A stretch of DNA of 64,000 bases from Streptomyces sp. CBMA152. GTDB lineage: Bacteria; Actinomycetota; Actinomycetes; Streptomycetales; Streptomycetaceae. Each line of letters begins with the position of its first letter. Within the stretch, counting starts at the first letter, position 1. Shown here piece by piece: positions 33,736 to 42,865 of this stretch. The stretch lies in NCBI RefSeq assembly GCF_014596475.1, contig NZ_MECJ01000022.1, positions 62,001-126,000 on the forward strand, in the 5' to 3' direction. Both the position numbers and the translations under genes were made by a program. The notes under the pieces are model-generated. The model did not search any database. It worked only from the letters and a program-made list of their open reading frames with translations, and was not told the origin of the DNA.

Positions 33736-34992
33736 TCAGTTGCATCCGCAGTCGCATGCGTCACAGCAACAGCTCTCGCAGCTGCAGCAGTCCCCGCAGC
33801 CGCTGCAGCAGTCGCAGACGTCACAGCAGTCGCAGTCCCGGCAGAAGCCCTCGCGCTTCTTCCGGGACCAGGGCCCCTCGTACTCCTTGGCGCAGCACAT
33901 CTGGCAGGTGCAGCAGAGCCCTGCGAAGACACCGCACCCGGCGATCAGCCCACGCCGACGCGGCGGCTCGGGCGGCCCGAACGGCGGCCCGAACGGGCCT
34001 CCGGGACCAGGCGCGTACGGGTTGCCCGGGTTCGGTGCGTACGGGTTGCCCGGCGGCGGCGTGCCGTAGGGGCCGTACGGTCCCGGCTGATGCGACGCGT
34101 GCGCCGACCCGTCGTCGTGGCCGCCGTGCCCACAGCTCACCGTTCCGAACGACCGGTTCACGGACTGGCCGAGTTCATGCGCGAGGAGTACGTGCGCGAG
34201 CTTGCCGTCGACGAAGTCGACCTCGCGCAGGGCGAGCCGGATGCCGTGCACGGCGTCATCGGCGAGGCGTCGGGCCTCGACGAGGTCGGTGCCGGTCGCC
34301 GTGAGCGGGTTCCACGCACCCGACGCGGCGTCAGATGCCTGGTCCTCCACGGCGTCCAGCAGATGCGCGAGCCGTCCGAAGAGGCGGCCCGCCTCCGCCA
34401 GCGGCTCCGCGTTGTGCGGGCGGTCAGCGAGGACGGCGGTGTGCGCGAAGGCGGCGGCCGTGGCCGTCTCGGTCGGCTCGGTGACGGTCAGCAGCGAGGT
34501 GCCGGGCCCGGCGAGCGCCTCGATCGCGGTCTGCCGGTCGACCGCGTCGACCAGGACCGCCGTGTCGAAGCCGAGCGACGCACCGGTGCGGGCGCCCGCC
34601 TTGTCCCAGCTCGCGGCGACCCGGCGGGCGGCGAGCGCCACGGGCCTGCGCTTCAACAGGCCGTCCCGGTCGGCCACGTGGTCGCGGACCTTCGCCGAGG
34701 CCAGGACGAGGGAGACGGCGGCAGCGAGGCGGGCGCCCTCACCCTTGGCGACGGGGGCGGTTCGCATCGCGCGCAGCGGACAGGGCCCGGCCGTGCGCCG
34801 CCACCCGGTGGTCCGCTCGACCTGAGCCTCCGTCAGAACCGAGACGATCAGGCCGTCGTAGTTGGTGACGACCCTGGCGAGCTGACCGTGGTCCGAGCGA
34901 AGTGCCAGGCAGAGCCCGCACAGATGGGCCATCCACTCGGTCTTCAGCCCTTCGGTGAGCCGATGCGAGCAGGGCCTGACGATTCCGAACAC
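33736..34992 (-). CDS. DUF5685 family protein with Cys-rich C-terminus
   Basis: 418 residues. The N-terminal half starts FGIVRPCSHRLTEGLKTEWMAHLCGLCLAL, with conserved Cys/His near the start, and continues as a helical domain of the DUF5685 family. A Gly/Pro/Asn-rich linker follows (PPPGNPYAPNPGNPYAP). The last ~67 residues contain 23 cysteines, mostly as CC, CDC and CxxC pairs, ending DACDCGCN. The tail looks like a metal-binding or heavily crosslinked domain. Start is GTG with GGGGGAG at good spacing. It is often a single-copy gene of unknown function. Confidence 0.82.
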   Translation of the reverse strand: MFGIVRPCSHRLTEGLKTEWMAHLCGLCLALRSDHGQLARVVTNYDGLIVSVLTEAQVERTTGWRRTAGPCPLRAMRTAPVAKGEGARLAAAVSLVLASAKVRDHVADRDGLLKRRPVALAARRVAASWDKAGARTGASLGFDTAVLVDAVDRQTAIEALAGPGTSLLTVTEPTETATAAAFAHTAVLADRPHNAEPLAEAGRLFGRLAHLLDAVEDQASDAASGAWNPLTATGTDLVEARRLADDAVHGIRLALREVDFVDGKLAHVLLAHELGQSVNRSFGTVSCGHGGHDDGSAHASHQPGPYGPYGTPPPGNPYAPNPGNPYAPGPGGPFGPPFGPPEPPRRRGLIAGCGVFAGLCCTCQMCCAKEYEGPWSRKKREGFCRDCDCCDVCDCCSGCGDCCSCESCCCDACDCGCN

Positions 34993-35008
34993 GAAGCTCC
35001 CCCGGTGA

Positions 35009-35028
35009 CGTAGGACACATGCCCTACG
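35009..35028. repeat. Inverted repeat upstream of the DUF5685 start
   Basis: CGTAGG, 8 nt, CCTACG, with GAAGC/GCTTC further out (34993-34997 and 35028-35032). On the minus-strand transcript the outer arms flank the Shine-Dalgarno, so an RNA fold could affect translation. The remaining part of the ~310-bp gap to sepF holds an AT-rich stretch (35110-35140) but no clear promoter pair. Confidence 0.3.
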
Positions 35029-35302
35029 CTTCGTTCAACAGTGCGCCAGGCATCGTATCGAGCCACCCGTTCACTCGTACGCCCCCTCCGTCACCCGTCT
35101 GGACGGAAGTTCATATTTTGTATCCGTTACCCGTCATACAGCGGAAGAAAGCTGACGATTCGCCACATCTTCTGCACCAGTACCGTCACGAATCCCCTGC
35201 ACGGCGGCTATCCACTTGGCGCGGTATCCGCATCATGGACGACCATAGGGATGCGGAACGCAAGAAGTGGCAAGAAGAAGTCCGCTGTGAGAGGAGGCGT
35301 CC

Positions 35303-35737
35303 ATGGGATCGGTGCGCAAGGCGAGTGCATGGCTGGGACTTGTCGAGGACAACGACGACCGCTACTACGACGACGAGTACACCGAGGAAGCCGCGCCGTC
35401 CGGCGAGGCCTGGGTGACGGACCCGCGGGTACGCGTGGCCTCCGAGGCGGCCGAGGAGCAGGGCCGCCGGATCGCCACCGTCACCCCCGACGGCTTCCGG
35501 GACGCGCGCGGTATCGGCGAGCTCTTCCGGGAGGGCGTCCCGGTCATCGTGAACCTCACGTCCATGGAGCCCGGTGACGCCAAGCGCGTCGTCGACTTCG
35601 CGGCCGGTCTGACCTTCGGGCTGCGCGGCTCCATCGAGCGGGTGGCGACGAGGGTCTTCCTACTGACCCCCGCCGACACCGAGATCGTCAGCGGCGAGGC
35701 GGGCCGCACCGCCGGCGGCTTCTTCAACCAGAGCTGA
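35303..35737 (+). CDS. SepF-like cell division protein (paralogue)
   Basis: 144 residues. An N-terminal acidic-tyrosine stretch (EDNDDRYYDDEYTEE) is followed by a SepF domain with GVPVIVNLTSMEPGDAKRVVDFAAGLTFGLRGSIERV, then VFLLTPADTEI. SepF polymerises and helps tether FtsZ at the septum. Streptomyces genomes carry several SepF-like proteins; this is not beside ftsZ, so it is one of the paralogues. AGGAGG precedes the ATG. Confidence 0.9.
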   Translation: MGSVRKASAWLGLVEDNDDRYYDDEYTEEAAPSGEAWVTDPRVRVASEAAEEQGRRIATVTPDGFRDARGIGELFREGVPVIVNLTSMEPGDAKRVVDFAAGLTFGLRGSIERVATRVFLLTPADTEIVSGEAGRTAGGFFNQS

Positions 35738-35792
35738 GCGAGGCGCTCACCGGTCCGAGCCCGGCCGGATCGATTTACCGGAAGGTGCCGGT

Positions 35793-36983
35793 CTAGCGGA
35801 AGGCATCGAGCCCGGTGAGCGCCTTGCCCAGCACCAGCTGGTGCATCTCGACGGTGCCCTCGTACGTCAGCACCGATTCGAGGTTGGTGGCGTGCCGCAT
35901 CACCGGGTATTCGAGCGAGATCCCGTTCGCCCCGAGGATCGTGCGCGAGGTGCGGCAGATCTCGATCGCCTCCCGCACATTGTTGAGCTTTCCGAAGCTG
36001 ACCTGTTCCGGGCGGAGCCGCCCCGCGTCCATGCGCAGGCCCAGATGATGGGCGAGCAGGATGCCCTTGTGGAGCTCGACCGCCATGTCGGCGAGCTTGG
36101 CCTGGGTGAGCTGGAAGCCGCCGATGGGCCTGCCGAACTGCTCACGGCTCTTCGCGTACTCCACGGCCGCCTCGAAGGAGGAGCGGGCCGCGCCCATCGC
36201 ACCCCAGACGATGCCGTAGCGTGCGTGCGAGAGGCAGCTGAGCGGGCCCTTGAGGCCGGTGACGCCGGGCAGCACGGCGTCGGCGGGCAGCCGTACGTCG
36301 TCCATGACCAGCTCGCTGGTGACCGACGCCCGCAGCGACCACTTGTGCTTGATCTCGGGCGCCGAGAATCCCGGGGTGTCGGTGGGTACGGCGAAGCCGC
36401 GGATCCCGTCGTCGGTCTGCGCCCAGACCACCGCGACCCCGGCCACCGAGCCATTGGTGATCCACATCTTGCGCCCGTTGAGCACCCAGTCGGTGCCGTC
36501 CTTCTTGGCGTAGGTGCGCATACCGGCCGGGTCGGAGCCGTGGTCGGGCTCGGTGAGGCCGAAGCAGCCGATGATCTCGCCCGCCGCCATACCGGGCAGC
36601 CAGCGCTGCTTCTGCTCCTCGGAGCCGTACTTCCAGATCGCGTACATCGCGAGCGAGCCCTGGACGGAGACGAGCGAGCGGATGCCCGAGTCGGCGGCCT
36701 CCAGCTCCAGACAGGCCAGGCCGTACTGGACGGCACTGGCGCCCGCGCAGCCGTATCCGGTCAGGGACATGCCGAGCGCCCCGATCGAGCCGAGCTCGCG
36801 GGCGAGTTCGCGGATGCCGGGCAGCTCGCCGTTCTCGTACCACTCGGCGATGTGCGGCAGGACCCGGTCGGCGGTCCAGGAGCGGACGGTGTCGCGGACC
36901 GCGAGGTCCTCGTCGCTCAGCAGGTCGTCGATGCCGAGGGGGTCGGCCGGGTCGAAGGGGGGCAGCTTGGCGGGTGCGGACAT
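35793..36983 (-). CDS. Acyl-CoA dehydrogenase, glutaryl-CoA dehydrogenase-like
   Basis: 396 residues. Motifs of the ACAD family are present: FGLTEPDHGSDPAGMRT for FAD contact and the catalytic Glu in VLTYEGTVEMHQLVLGKALTG. The TYEGT context is shared by glutaryl-CoA dehydrogenases. ARYGIVWGAMGAARSSFEAAVEYAKSREQFGRP is typical. It is a cytosolic homotetramer family. The gene stands alone; no electron-transfer flavoprotein or CoA-ligase gene is nearby. Glutaryl versus another short-chain acyl-CoA substrate cannot be settled. Confidence 0.88.
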   Translation of the reverse strand: MSAPAKLPPFDPADPLGIDDLLSDEDLAVRDTVRSWTADRVLPHIAEWYENGELPGIRELARELGSIGALGMSLTGYGCAGASAVQYGLACLELEAADSGIRSLVSVQGSLAMYAIWKYGSEEQKQRWLPGMAAGEIIGCFGLTEPDHGSDPAGMRTYAKKDGTDWVLNGRKMWITNGSVAGVAVVWAQTDDGIRGFAVPTDTPGFSAPEIKHKWSLRASVTSELVMDDVRLPADAVLPGVTGLKGPLSCLSHARYGIVWGAMGAARSSFEAAVEYAKSREQFGRPIGGFQLTQAKLADMAVELHKGILLAHHLGLRMDAGRLRPEQVSFGKLNNVREAIEICRTSRTILGANGISLEYPVMRHATNLESVLTYEGTVEMHQLVLGKALTGLDAFR

Positions 36984-37030
36984 GAGGGATGCCTCCGGCG
37001 GCTCGCTCAGAACCTGTGCGGCTCAGCTAA

Positions 37031-37047
37031 AACTAGCAGTGGTAGTT
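37031..37047. promoter_or_regulatory. Dyad upstream of the acyl-CoA dehydrogenase
   Basis: AACTA, 7 bp and TAGTT form a perfect short inverted repeat 48 bp upstream of the ATG and next to a TAGTTT -10-like hexamer on the minus strand. It could be a repressor site. Confidence 0.35.
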
Positions 37048-37071
37048 ATTGCTGGGCGCTGACGTTACGGG

Positions 37072-38718
37072 TCAGTGTCCCGCGCGTCCAGACCCCGCGG
37101 CCTCGGCGGCGGGGACCATCGGCCGATCGGCCATCGCGAGCGGTGCGTCGGTGCGCTGGGCGGGCAGTTCCGGGTGCTGCGCCGCGCACTCCATCGCGCG
37201 CGGCAGCCGCAGCGCGGCCACCGCGCCGAGGACCAGCAGACCCGCGCTGACCAGCAGCGTCACATGCAGTCCATGCACGAAGGAGTGCTGGGCCGCGCTG
37301 CGCAGGGCGTCCCCCGCGGGTCCCCCGAGCCGGGCGGCGATGTCGTACGCCTCGCCCAGCGAGTTGGTCGCGCCCGCCGAGGCGGTGTCCGGCACTCCGG
37401 GGACGTCGGCGACGCCGGGGGCGTAGGCCGCGTTCATCACGCTGCCGAGCAGGGCGATCCCCATCCCGGCGCCGAGCTGGTACGAGGTCTCGCCGATCGC
37501 GGCGGCGCCGCCCGCGCAGTCGGCGGGCGCCTCGCTGAGCATCGATTCGTACGCCCCGAAGAGCGTCGTCTGCAGGCCGAAGCCCAGGACTATGAACGCG
37601 CAGGTCAGCAGCGCCGGGCGGTCGTGCTGGCCCATCATGACCAGGAGCAGGACGGCCCCGGCGGTGAGCGCGAAGCCGCAGGCGACCATCGTGCGCGGGC
37701 CGAACCGGCGCAGGGTGTGCGAGCCGGTGGCGCCCGCGGCCATCGCGGCGAAGGTGAGCGGCAGCAGCCGCAGCCCGGTCTCCAGCGGGCTGAGCCCGAG
37801 GACCAGCTGGAGGTACTGGACCGCGATCAGCTCCAGGCCGACCAGCGCCAGCATGGCCAGGACGATGCATCCCACCGAGGTGGAGAAGGTGGGCCGGGAG
37901 AACATCCGCATGTCGACGAGCGGATGTGTACGGCGCTTCTGACGGCGTACGAAGAGGACGATCAGGGCGGTGCCCACGCACAGCGGCGCGAGCGTCCAGA
38001 TGTCCATGACGCCGTGACCGGCGCCGAGCCGCTTCACACCGAGCACCAGGATGAGCACCCCGGCCGCCGCCATCAGCGCGCCGAGCACGTCCCACGGCCC
38101 GTCGGCAGAGCCCTTCGACTCGGGCAGCAGCTTGCGGCCGAGCGGCAGGATCAGCGCCATCAGCGGGATGTTGATCAGGAAGACCGAGCCCCACCAGAAG
38201 TGCTGGACCAGGAAGCCGCCGAGCACCGGCCCGGTGGCGGCGCCGATCGCGGCGGTGGCGGTCCACACGCCGATGGCGGTGGCGCGTTCGCGACGGTCGG
38301 GGAAGACCGCGCGCAGGATGGAAAGGGTGGCGGGCATGATCATCGCGCCGCCGACGCCGAGCAGCGCACGGGCGACGATCAGGAGCTCCGCCGAACCGGC
38401 GAGGGCGGCGACCGCGGAGGCCGCGCCGAATATGCCGTAGCCGAGCAGCAGCACCCGGCGGCGGCCGATGCGGTCGCCGAGGGTGCCGAAGAGGATGAGG
38501 AGCGCGGCGCAGACCAGCGGGTAGGCGTCGACGATCCAGAGCAGCGCGGTGGCGCTGGGGCGCAGGTCCTCGGTGACCGAGGGGACCGCGACGTGCAGAA
38601 CGGTCGCGTCGAGCGCGACGAGCAGCAGGCTCACACAGAGGACGACGAGGACGACCCAGCGGTTGGCGCCGCCGACGGTGGCACGCGCGCGTGCGGCGTC
38701 CGTGGTCGTTCCTGCCAT
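37072..38718 (-). CDS. MFS transporter, DHA2-type multidrug efflux family
   Basis: 548 residues with about 14 hydrophobic segments, the DHA2 (14-TMS) size. Start segment VVLVVLCVSLLLVALDATVLHVAVPSV with ALDATV matches motif D2-like of the family, and LGDRIGRRRVLL is motif A. GVGGAMIMPATLSILRAVFP and GPVLGG (motif C, antiporter signature) also fit. Probable proton-driven drug or metabolite export. AGGAGG ribosome site precedes ATG at 38718. No TetR neighbour controls it in this window; the upstream gap holds candidate operators. Confidence 0.92.
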   Translation of the reverse strand: MAGTTTDAARARATVGGANRWVVLVVLCVSLLLVALDATVLHVAVPSVTEDLRPSATALLWIVDAYPLVCAALLILFGTLGDRIGRRRVLLLGYGIFGAASAVAALAGSAELLIVARALLGVGGAMIMPATLSILRAVFPDRRERATAIGVWTATAAIGAATGPVLGGFLVQHFWWGSVFLINIPLMALILPLGRKLLPESKGSADGPWDVLGALMAAAGVLILVLGVKRLGAGHGVMDIWTLAPLCVGTALIVLFVRRQKRRTHPLVDMRMFSRPTFSTSVGCIVLAMLALVGLELIAVQYLQLVLGLSPLETGLRLLPLTFAAMAAGATGSHTLRRFGPRTMVACGFALTAGAVLLLVMMGQHDRPALLTCAFIVLGFGLQTTLFGAYESMLSEAPADCAGGAAAIGETSYQLGAGMGIALLGSVMNAAYAPGVADVPGVPDTASAGATNSLGEAYDIAARLGGPAGDALRSAAQHSFVHGLHVTLLVSAGLLVLGAVAALRLPRAMECAAQHPELPAQRTDAPLAMADRPMVPAAEAAGSGRAGH

Positions 38719-39302
38719 GTGTGTACCTCCTGTACGGCGGCCCCTGCCGGGGTCCCGGGACGCGCCGGCCTCGCGGTGACGCGTCGTCCCTCGCTGTCGG
38801 CGGCCCCATGACCTGGTCTCGGTGGGCCCGGCATCGACGATGCGAGTGATCCGTCAGCGTACGCGAGTTCAAGCCAGCGGCACGTGGTGCAGCTCTCACC
38901 CCGTACGCCCCACAGGTGTGGCGTACGCCACCCTGTTACGCCCCCGCGCGCTCCGCTTCACCCCTCGTTCACCCCGCGAGTCACCGCGCCACGGCACAAG
39001 CGCGGCGGGGCGCGAGGCCGGGGCACGATAAATGATCTTGGCACGCCGTGCCGCGATAGCCCGGCACACGGTGCCAGGGCCGATGACCGAACGATGAATT
39101 CCGTCCCGCTTCCCGGCGAACCAATTCACCGGGTCCAAAGCGCGTTCCCGAACCGGACCGAGCGGAATAGATCCCAAGGTCATCACCGTATTTTCCGGGC
39201 CCGGGAATAATCCGGCGCGTGAGACCTACTCCACATCACATCGTCATCACAAACCCGCCGGATCGGCCTGGGCCGTCACTCACTCGCTGTAACGTCGATT
39301 GA
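38719..39302. other. 584-bp intergenic region between MFS and PAP2 genes
   Basis: The gap separates divergent genes. It contains two short GGCAC palindromes at 39040-39075 and, near 39270-39300, a TAACGT -10-like hexamer about 12 bp from the PAP2 GTG. I see no convincing small gene. Confidence 0.5.
39040..39075. promoter_or_regulatory. Pair of 13-bp palindromes (GGCAC-N3-GTGCC)
   Basis: GGCACGCCGTGCC at 39040-39052 and GGCACACGGTGCC at 39063-39075, 23 bp apart start to start, i.e. about two helical turns. This spacing suggests cooperative binding of a dimeric regulator on one face of the DNA. Confidence 0.5.
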
Positions 39303-40292
39303 GTGCGTACCGACCGAATCTTCGCCCGTCTGGACCGGGAGCCCGAACCGCCGAAGATAGCGATCCCGCGGATGAGCCGTCACCGCGTGATCCTCTTCGC
39401 CGCGACGATGGCGTTCTACCTCGCCATCGTCGTCGCCGTGCTCGCCTCGTCCTGGCTCGTCGAGCTGGACTGGAAGGTCATGCTGTACCGGCCGTACGAG
39501 CAGTGGCCGCAGCTGCACGCCTTCCTCGACTACTTCGTGGTCCTCGGCCAGCGCGGCCCGACGGCGGTGATGGTCGCGGCCTGGCTGGGCTGGCGCTCCT
39601 GGCGGCAGCACACCCTGCGCCCGCTGCTCGCGCTCGGCGCCTCCCTGCTGCTCCTGAACATCACGGTCGGCGCGGTCAAGCTGGGCCTGGGGCGGCTCGG
39701 TCCGCACTACGCGACCCAGATCGGCTCCGCCGAGCTCTTCGCGGGCGGCGATATATTCCCCTCCGGCCACACCGCCAACGCGGTGGTGACGTGGGGCATC
39801 CTCGCCTATCTGGCCACCACCCCGAGGGCCAGGCGCTGGCTGTCGGTGATCTCGGCCATGGTCGCCCTCGGCGTCGGCGCCACCACGGTCTACCTCGGTA
39901 CGCACTGGGTGAGCGACGTGCTCCTCGGCTGGGCGGCCGGGCTCCTCATCCTGCTCATGCTGCCCTGGTGCGAGCCGCTGATCGCGCGCGCCGAGGCCCT
40001 GGTCTTCGCCCTGCGCGCCAAGTGGCGCGCACGCGGAACTGCCGCTCCCGCGCTGCCCGTTCCGGCCGGTGCGCTGCCCGCGATGTTCGCCCAGCGCAGC
40101 GCCAACGAGGACGACGCGCCGGTCCGCGAGCCGGTCGGCGCGGCCTCCGGCACCCGCGCGGCCCGGGGCGCCACCCGGCCCCCCTCCGGCTCCCGCCCGG
40201 AGCGGCCCCCGGTGCCCCCGGCCGCCAGCAGGCGCCCGCAGCACTCCGAGCGCGGCCCGCGCCCGGCCCCGGCGCGCCCGATCGGCGGCTGA
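39303..40292 (+). CDS. PAP2-family phosphatase, membrane
   Basis: 329 residues. Several transmembrane helices contain the three PAP2 motifs: KLGLGRLGP (motif 1), FPSGHT (motif 2) and GTHWVSDVLLGW (motif 3, H and D). The last ~100 residues are a Pro/Arg/Ala-rich cytoplasmic-like tail unlike the compact family members. Likely acts on lipid phosphates such as phosphatidate or undecaprenyl pyrophosphate. GTG at 39303 has no Shine-Dalgarno and a TAACGT lies just upstream, so a leaderless mRNA is possible; ATG 39372 is the alternative start. Confidence 0.85.
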   Translation: MRTDRIFARLDREPEPPKIAIPRMSRHRVILFAATMAFYLAIVVAVLASSWLVELDWKVMLYRPYEQWPQLHAFLDYFVVLGQRGPTAVMVAAWLGWRSWRQHTLRPLLALGASLLLLNITVGAVKLGLGRLGPHYATQIGSAELFAGGDIFPSGHTANAVVTWGILAYLATTPRARRWLSVISAMVALGVGATTVYLGTHWVSDVLLGWAAGLLILLMLPWCEPLIARAEALVFALRAKWRARGTAAPALPVPAGALPAMFAQRSANEDDAPVREPVGAASGTRAARGATRPPSGSRPERPPVPPAASRRPQHSERGPRPAPARPIGG

Positions 40293-40357
40293 CCCGGCGC
40301 CTGCCGGTCGGCACACTGGACGGCGGGGGACCGGTACGCACAACCACCCCCGCAAGG

Positions 40358-40400
40358 CGAAGGCCCCCGCGGCTCCACTTCGGAGCGGCCGGGGCCTTCG
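40358..40400. terminator. Hairpin terminator after PAP2 gene
   Basis: CGAAGGCCCC at 40358 pairs with GGGGCCTTCG ending at 40400, and GGCTCC/GGAGC further in, with a few mismatches between. It lies between the converging PAP2 and inhibitor genes. Confidence 0.65.
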
Positions 40401-40424
40401 TCGTACCGGGGATCACACCGTGTC

Positions 40425-40640
40425 TCAGCCGCGCCAGCAGCGGATCACCGTGCCGTCGGCCACCTCGAAGTTCAGCCGCCCTTCGAGGTACTCCATGGTG
40501 ATGATCGAGCCGGGCGGGAGCGACCTGACGGTGGTCCAGCCGCGCGCGCGTGCCAGCCGCTCGGCGGCCTCGCCGGCCAGGCCGACATAGGCGTCGGGGG
40601 CGTCGTCGGGCTGTGCTGAGGGGGTCGGTATGGGTGCCAT
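40425..40640 (-). CDS. I78-type small peptidase inhibitor domain protein
   Basis: 71 residues. YVGLAGEAAERLARARGWT, VRSLPPGSIITMEYLEGRLNFEVADGTVIRCWRG has the I78 (potato I-like) inhibitor arrangement: helix, then PGSIITMEY and the RLNFEV strand. There is no signal peptide, so it acts in the cytoplasm unless another route exists. Ends WRG. ATG at 40640 chosen; the longer in-frame lead is Arg-rich and unlike the family. Confidence 0.8.
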   Translation of the reverse strand: MAPIPTPSAQPDDAPDAYVGLAGEAAERLARARGWTTVRSLPPGSIITMEYLEGRLNFEVADGTVIRCWRG

Positions 40641-41126
40641 GCCAGCCACCGTAGGCCGCCCCGGGCGGTGACGGAAGCCGGGGCCGCGCCCTGCCCGCCG
40701 CCTGACCCCTTGCCCTGCCCGTGTCCGCACCACGTCCCCCTCCGGTCACACTTGTGTCACAGGATCTTGCGCGGGGTTTACCTCGAACTTGGTCACTCGT
40801 ACGGGGAGTTCCGTGCGGCCCGAGGCGAAATACGGCACCCTTCGACAGATGGTTCGGATCCATTACGGAATTCGCCGGACGGTGGCTCGCAAACGCCTGC
40901 CGGAATTACTTCCCCGGCGCCCAGCGTGGGAAATTGACGGGTCATAGGGAATTCACGGCATCCTTACAGAATCCGCACCGACGGCGGTTCCGCTTCGCCG
41001 TCGCTGCGTCCGGCCCGTTTGGCTCGTATGCACCCGTCTTGGTCACGTACGCACCCTGTCGGACCGGGTACCAGCGCGAGCATCATGGCTACCGGCCTGA
41101 TGCCTGACACCTGAGTGGGGGCGGCG
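40641..41126. other. 486-bp upstream region of ctaD
   Basis: Between the divergent I78 and ctaD genes. It is somewhat less GC-rich. A TTGACG at about 40935 could be a -35 but no well-spaced -10 follows. Overlapping open frames here lack coding bias. Nothing else is recognised. Confidence 0.4.
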
Positions 41127-42839
41127 ATGGGTACGGAGACGGCGACCGCGGACGCGGAACCGGTGGAGGCCCGCCAGTCGGGCCGGGTGATCGTGGACTG
41201 GCTGACCACCACGGATCACAAGAAGATCGGGCATCTCTACCTGGTCACGTCGTTCGTGTTCTTCCTGGCCGCCGGCGTCATGGCGCTGCTCATGCGGGCC
41301 GAGCTGGCCCGCCCGGGCCTGCAGATCATGACCAACCAGGAGTACAACCAGCTCTTCACCATGCACGGCACGATCATGCTGCTGCTCTTCGCCACCCCGA
41401 CCTTCGCCGGGTTCGCCAACGAGATCATGCCGCTCCAGATCGGCTCGCCGGACGTCGCCTTCCCCCGGCTGAACATGCTCTCGTACTGGCTGTTCCTCTT
41501 CGGCGGGCTCATCGTCCTCGGCTCGTTCTTCGTCACCGGGGGCCCGGCCGCCTTCGGCTGGTTCGCCTACGCGCCGCTCAACTCCTCGGTCCACTCCCCC
41601 GGCGTCGGCCCGGACCTGTGGATCATGGGGCTCGCCCTCGCCGGCTTCGGCACGATCCTGGGCGCCGTCAACTTCCTGACCACCATCATCGGGATGCGCG
41701 CGCCCGGCATGACGATGTTCCGGATGCCGGTCTTCACCTGGAACGTGCTGTTCACGTCGATCCTGGTGCTGATCGCCTTCCCGGTGCTCGCGGCGGCGCT
41801 GCTCGTCCTGGAGGCGGACCGCAGGTTCGGCGCGGTGGTGTTCGAGCCGCAGTGGGGAGGCGCGCTGCTGTGGCAGCACCTCTTCTGGTTCTTCGGCCAT
41901 CCCGAGGTCTACATCATCGCGCTGCCGTTCTTCGGCATCATCACCGAGATCATCCCGGTCTTCGCCCGCAAGCCGATCTTCGGCTATCTCACCCTGGTCG
42001 GCGCCACCATGGCGATCACGGGCCTGTCCGTCGTGGTGTGGGCGCACCACATGTTCGCGACCGGCGCGGTGCTGCTCCCGTTCTTCTCGTTCGTGTCGTT
42101 CCTGATCGCGGTGCCGACCGGGGTGAAGTTCTTCAACTGGACCGGCACGATGCTGCGCGGCTCGCTCAGCTTCGAGACACCGATGCTCTGGGCGGTCGGG
42201 TTCCTGGTGAGCTTCCTCTTCGGCGGCCTCACCGGCGTCATCCTCGCCTCGCCACCGCTCGACTTCCATGTCACCGACTCGTACTTCGTGGTGGCCCACT
42301 TCCACTACGTCGTCTTCGGCACGGTCGTCTTCGCGACGTTCGGCGGCTTCTACTTCTGGTGGCCCAAGTTCACCGGCAAGATGCTCGACGAACGCCTCGG
42401 CAAAATCCACTTCTGGACGCTCTTCATCGGCTTCCACACCACGTTCCTGGTCCAGCACTGGCTGGGCGCCGAGGGCATGCCCCGGCGGTACGCGGACTAT
42501 CTGGCCGCCGACGGCTTCACCGCCCTCAACACGGTCTCCTCCATCGGCGCCTTCCTGCTCGGCATGTCCACGCTGCCGTTCCTCTACAACGTCTGGAAGA
42601 CCGCGAAGTACGGGGAGTTGGTGGGCGTCGACGACCCGTGGGGGTTCGGGCGCTCGCTGGAGTGGGCGACCTCCTGCCCGCCGCCGCGCCACAACTTCGT
42701 GACCATCCCCCGCATCCGCACCGAGTCCCCCGCGTTCGACCTGCACCACCCGGAGTTCGCGCCGTTCCGCGACGACCTCGTGCTCGACAGCCGCCGCAAG
42801 GAGAAGGAGCCGGTAGTTCCGGAAGCGTCGGACGACTGA
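41127..42839 (+). CDS. ctaD: Cytochrome c oxidase subunit I (CtaD)
   Basis: 570 residues. Twelve hydrophobic segments and all metal ligands: TMHGTIM (heme a His), LFWFFGHPEVY (CuB His and cross-linked Tyr), VVWAHHMFATG (two CuB His) and VVAHFHYVVFG (heme a/a3 His). KFFNWTGTMLRG and other K-channel residues are present. It is the catalytic subunit of the aa3-type oxidase that reduces O2 to water in the plasma membrane. No ctaC/ctaE neighbours occur, so it is probably an extra ctaD copy used under other conditions. The ATG at 41127 is chosen over a GTG 12 bp upstream. Confidence 0.95.
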   Translation: MGTETATADAEPVEARQSGRVIVDWLTTTDHKKIGHLYLVTSFVFFLAAGVMALLMRAELARPGLQIMTNQEYNQLFTMHGTIMLLLFATPTFAGFANEIMPLQIGSPDVAFPRLNMLSYWLFLFGGLIVLGSFFVTGGPAAFGWFAYAPLNSSVHSPGVGPDLWIMGLALAGFGTILGAVNFLTTIIGMRAPGMTMFRMPVFTWNVLFTSILVLIAFPVLAAALLVLEADRRFGAVVFEPQWGGALLWQHLFWFFGHPEVYIIALPFFGIITEIIPVFARKPIFGYLTLVGATMAITGLSVVVWAHHMFATGAVLLPFFSFVSFLIAVPTGVKFFNWTGTMLRGSLSFETPMLWAVGFLVSFLFGGLTGVILASPPLDFHVTDSYFVVAHFHYVVFGTVVFATFGGFYFWWPKFTGKMLDERLGKIHFWTLFIGFHTTFLVQHWLGAEGMPRRYADYLAADGFTALNTVSSIGAFLLGMSTLPFLYNVWKTAKYGELVGVDDPWGFGRSLEWATSCPPPRHNFVTIPRIRTESPAFDLHHPEFAPFRDDLVLDSRRKEKEPVVPEASDD

Positions 42840-42865
42840 GCAGCGGGGATTCAAAGACAGGCTCT

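Noticed and set aside
40721..41107. Plus-strand open frame ahead of ctaD
   Set aside because: Poor GC3 bias, no ribosome site, no recognisable fold; treated as noncoding upstream region.
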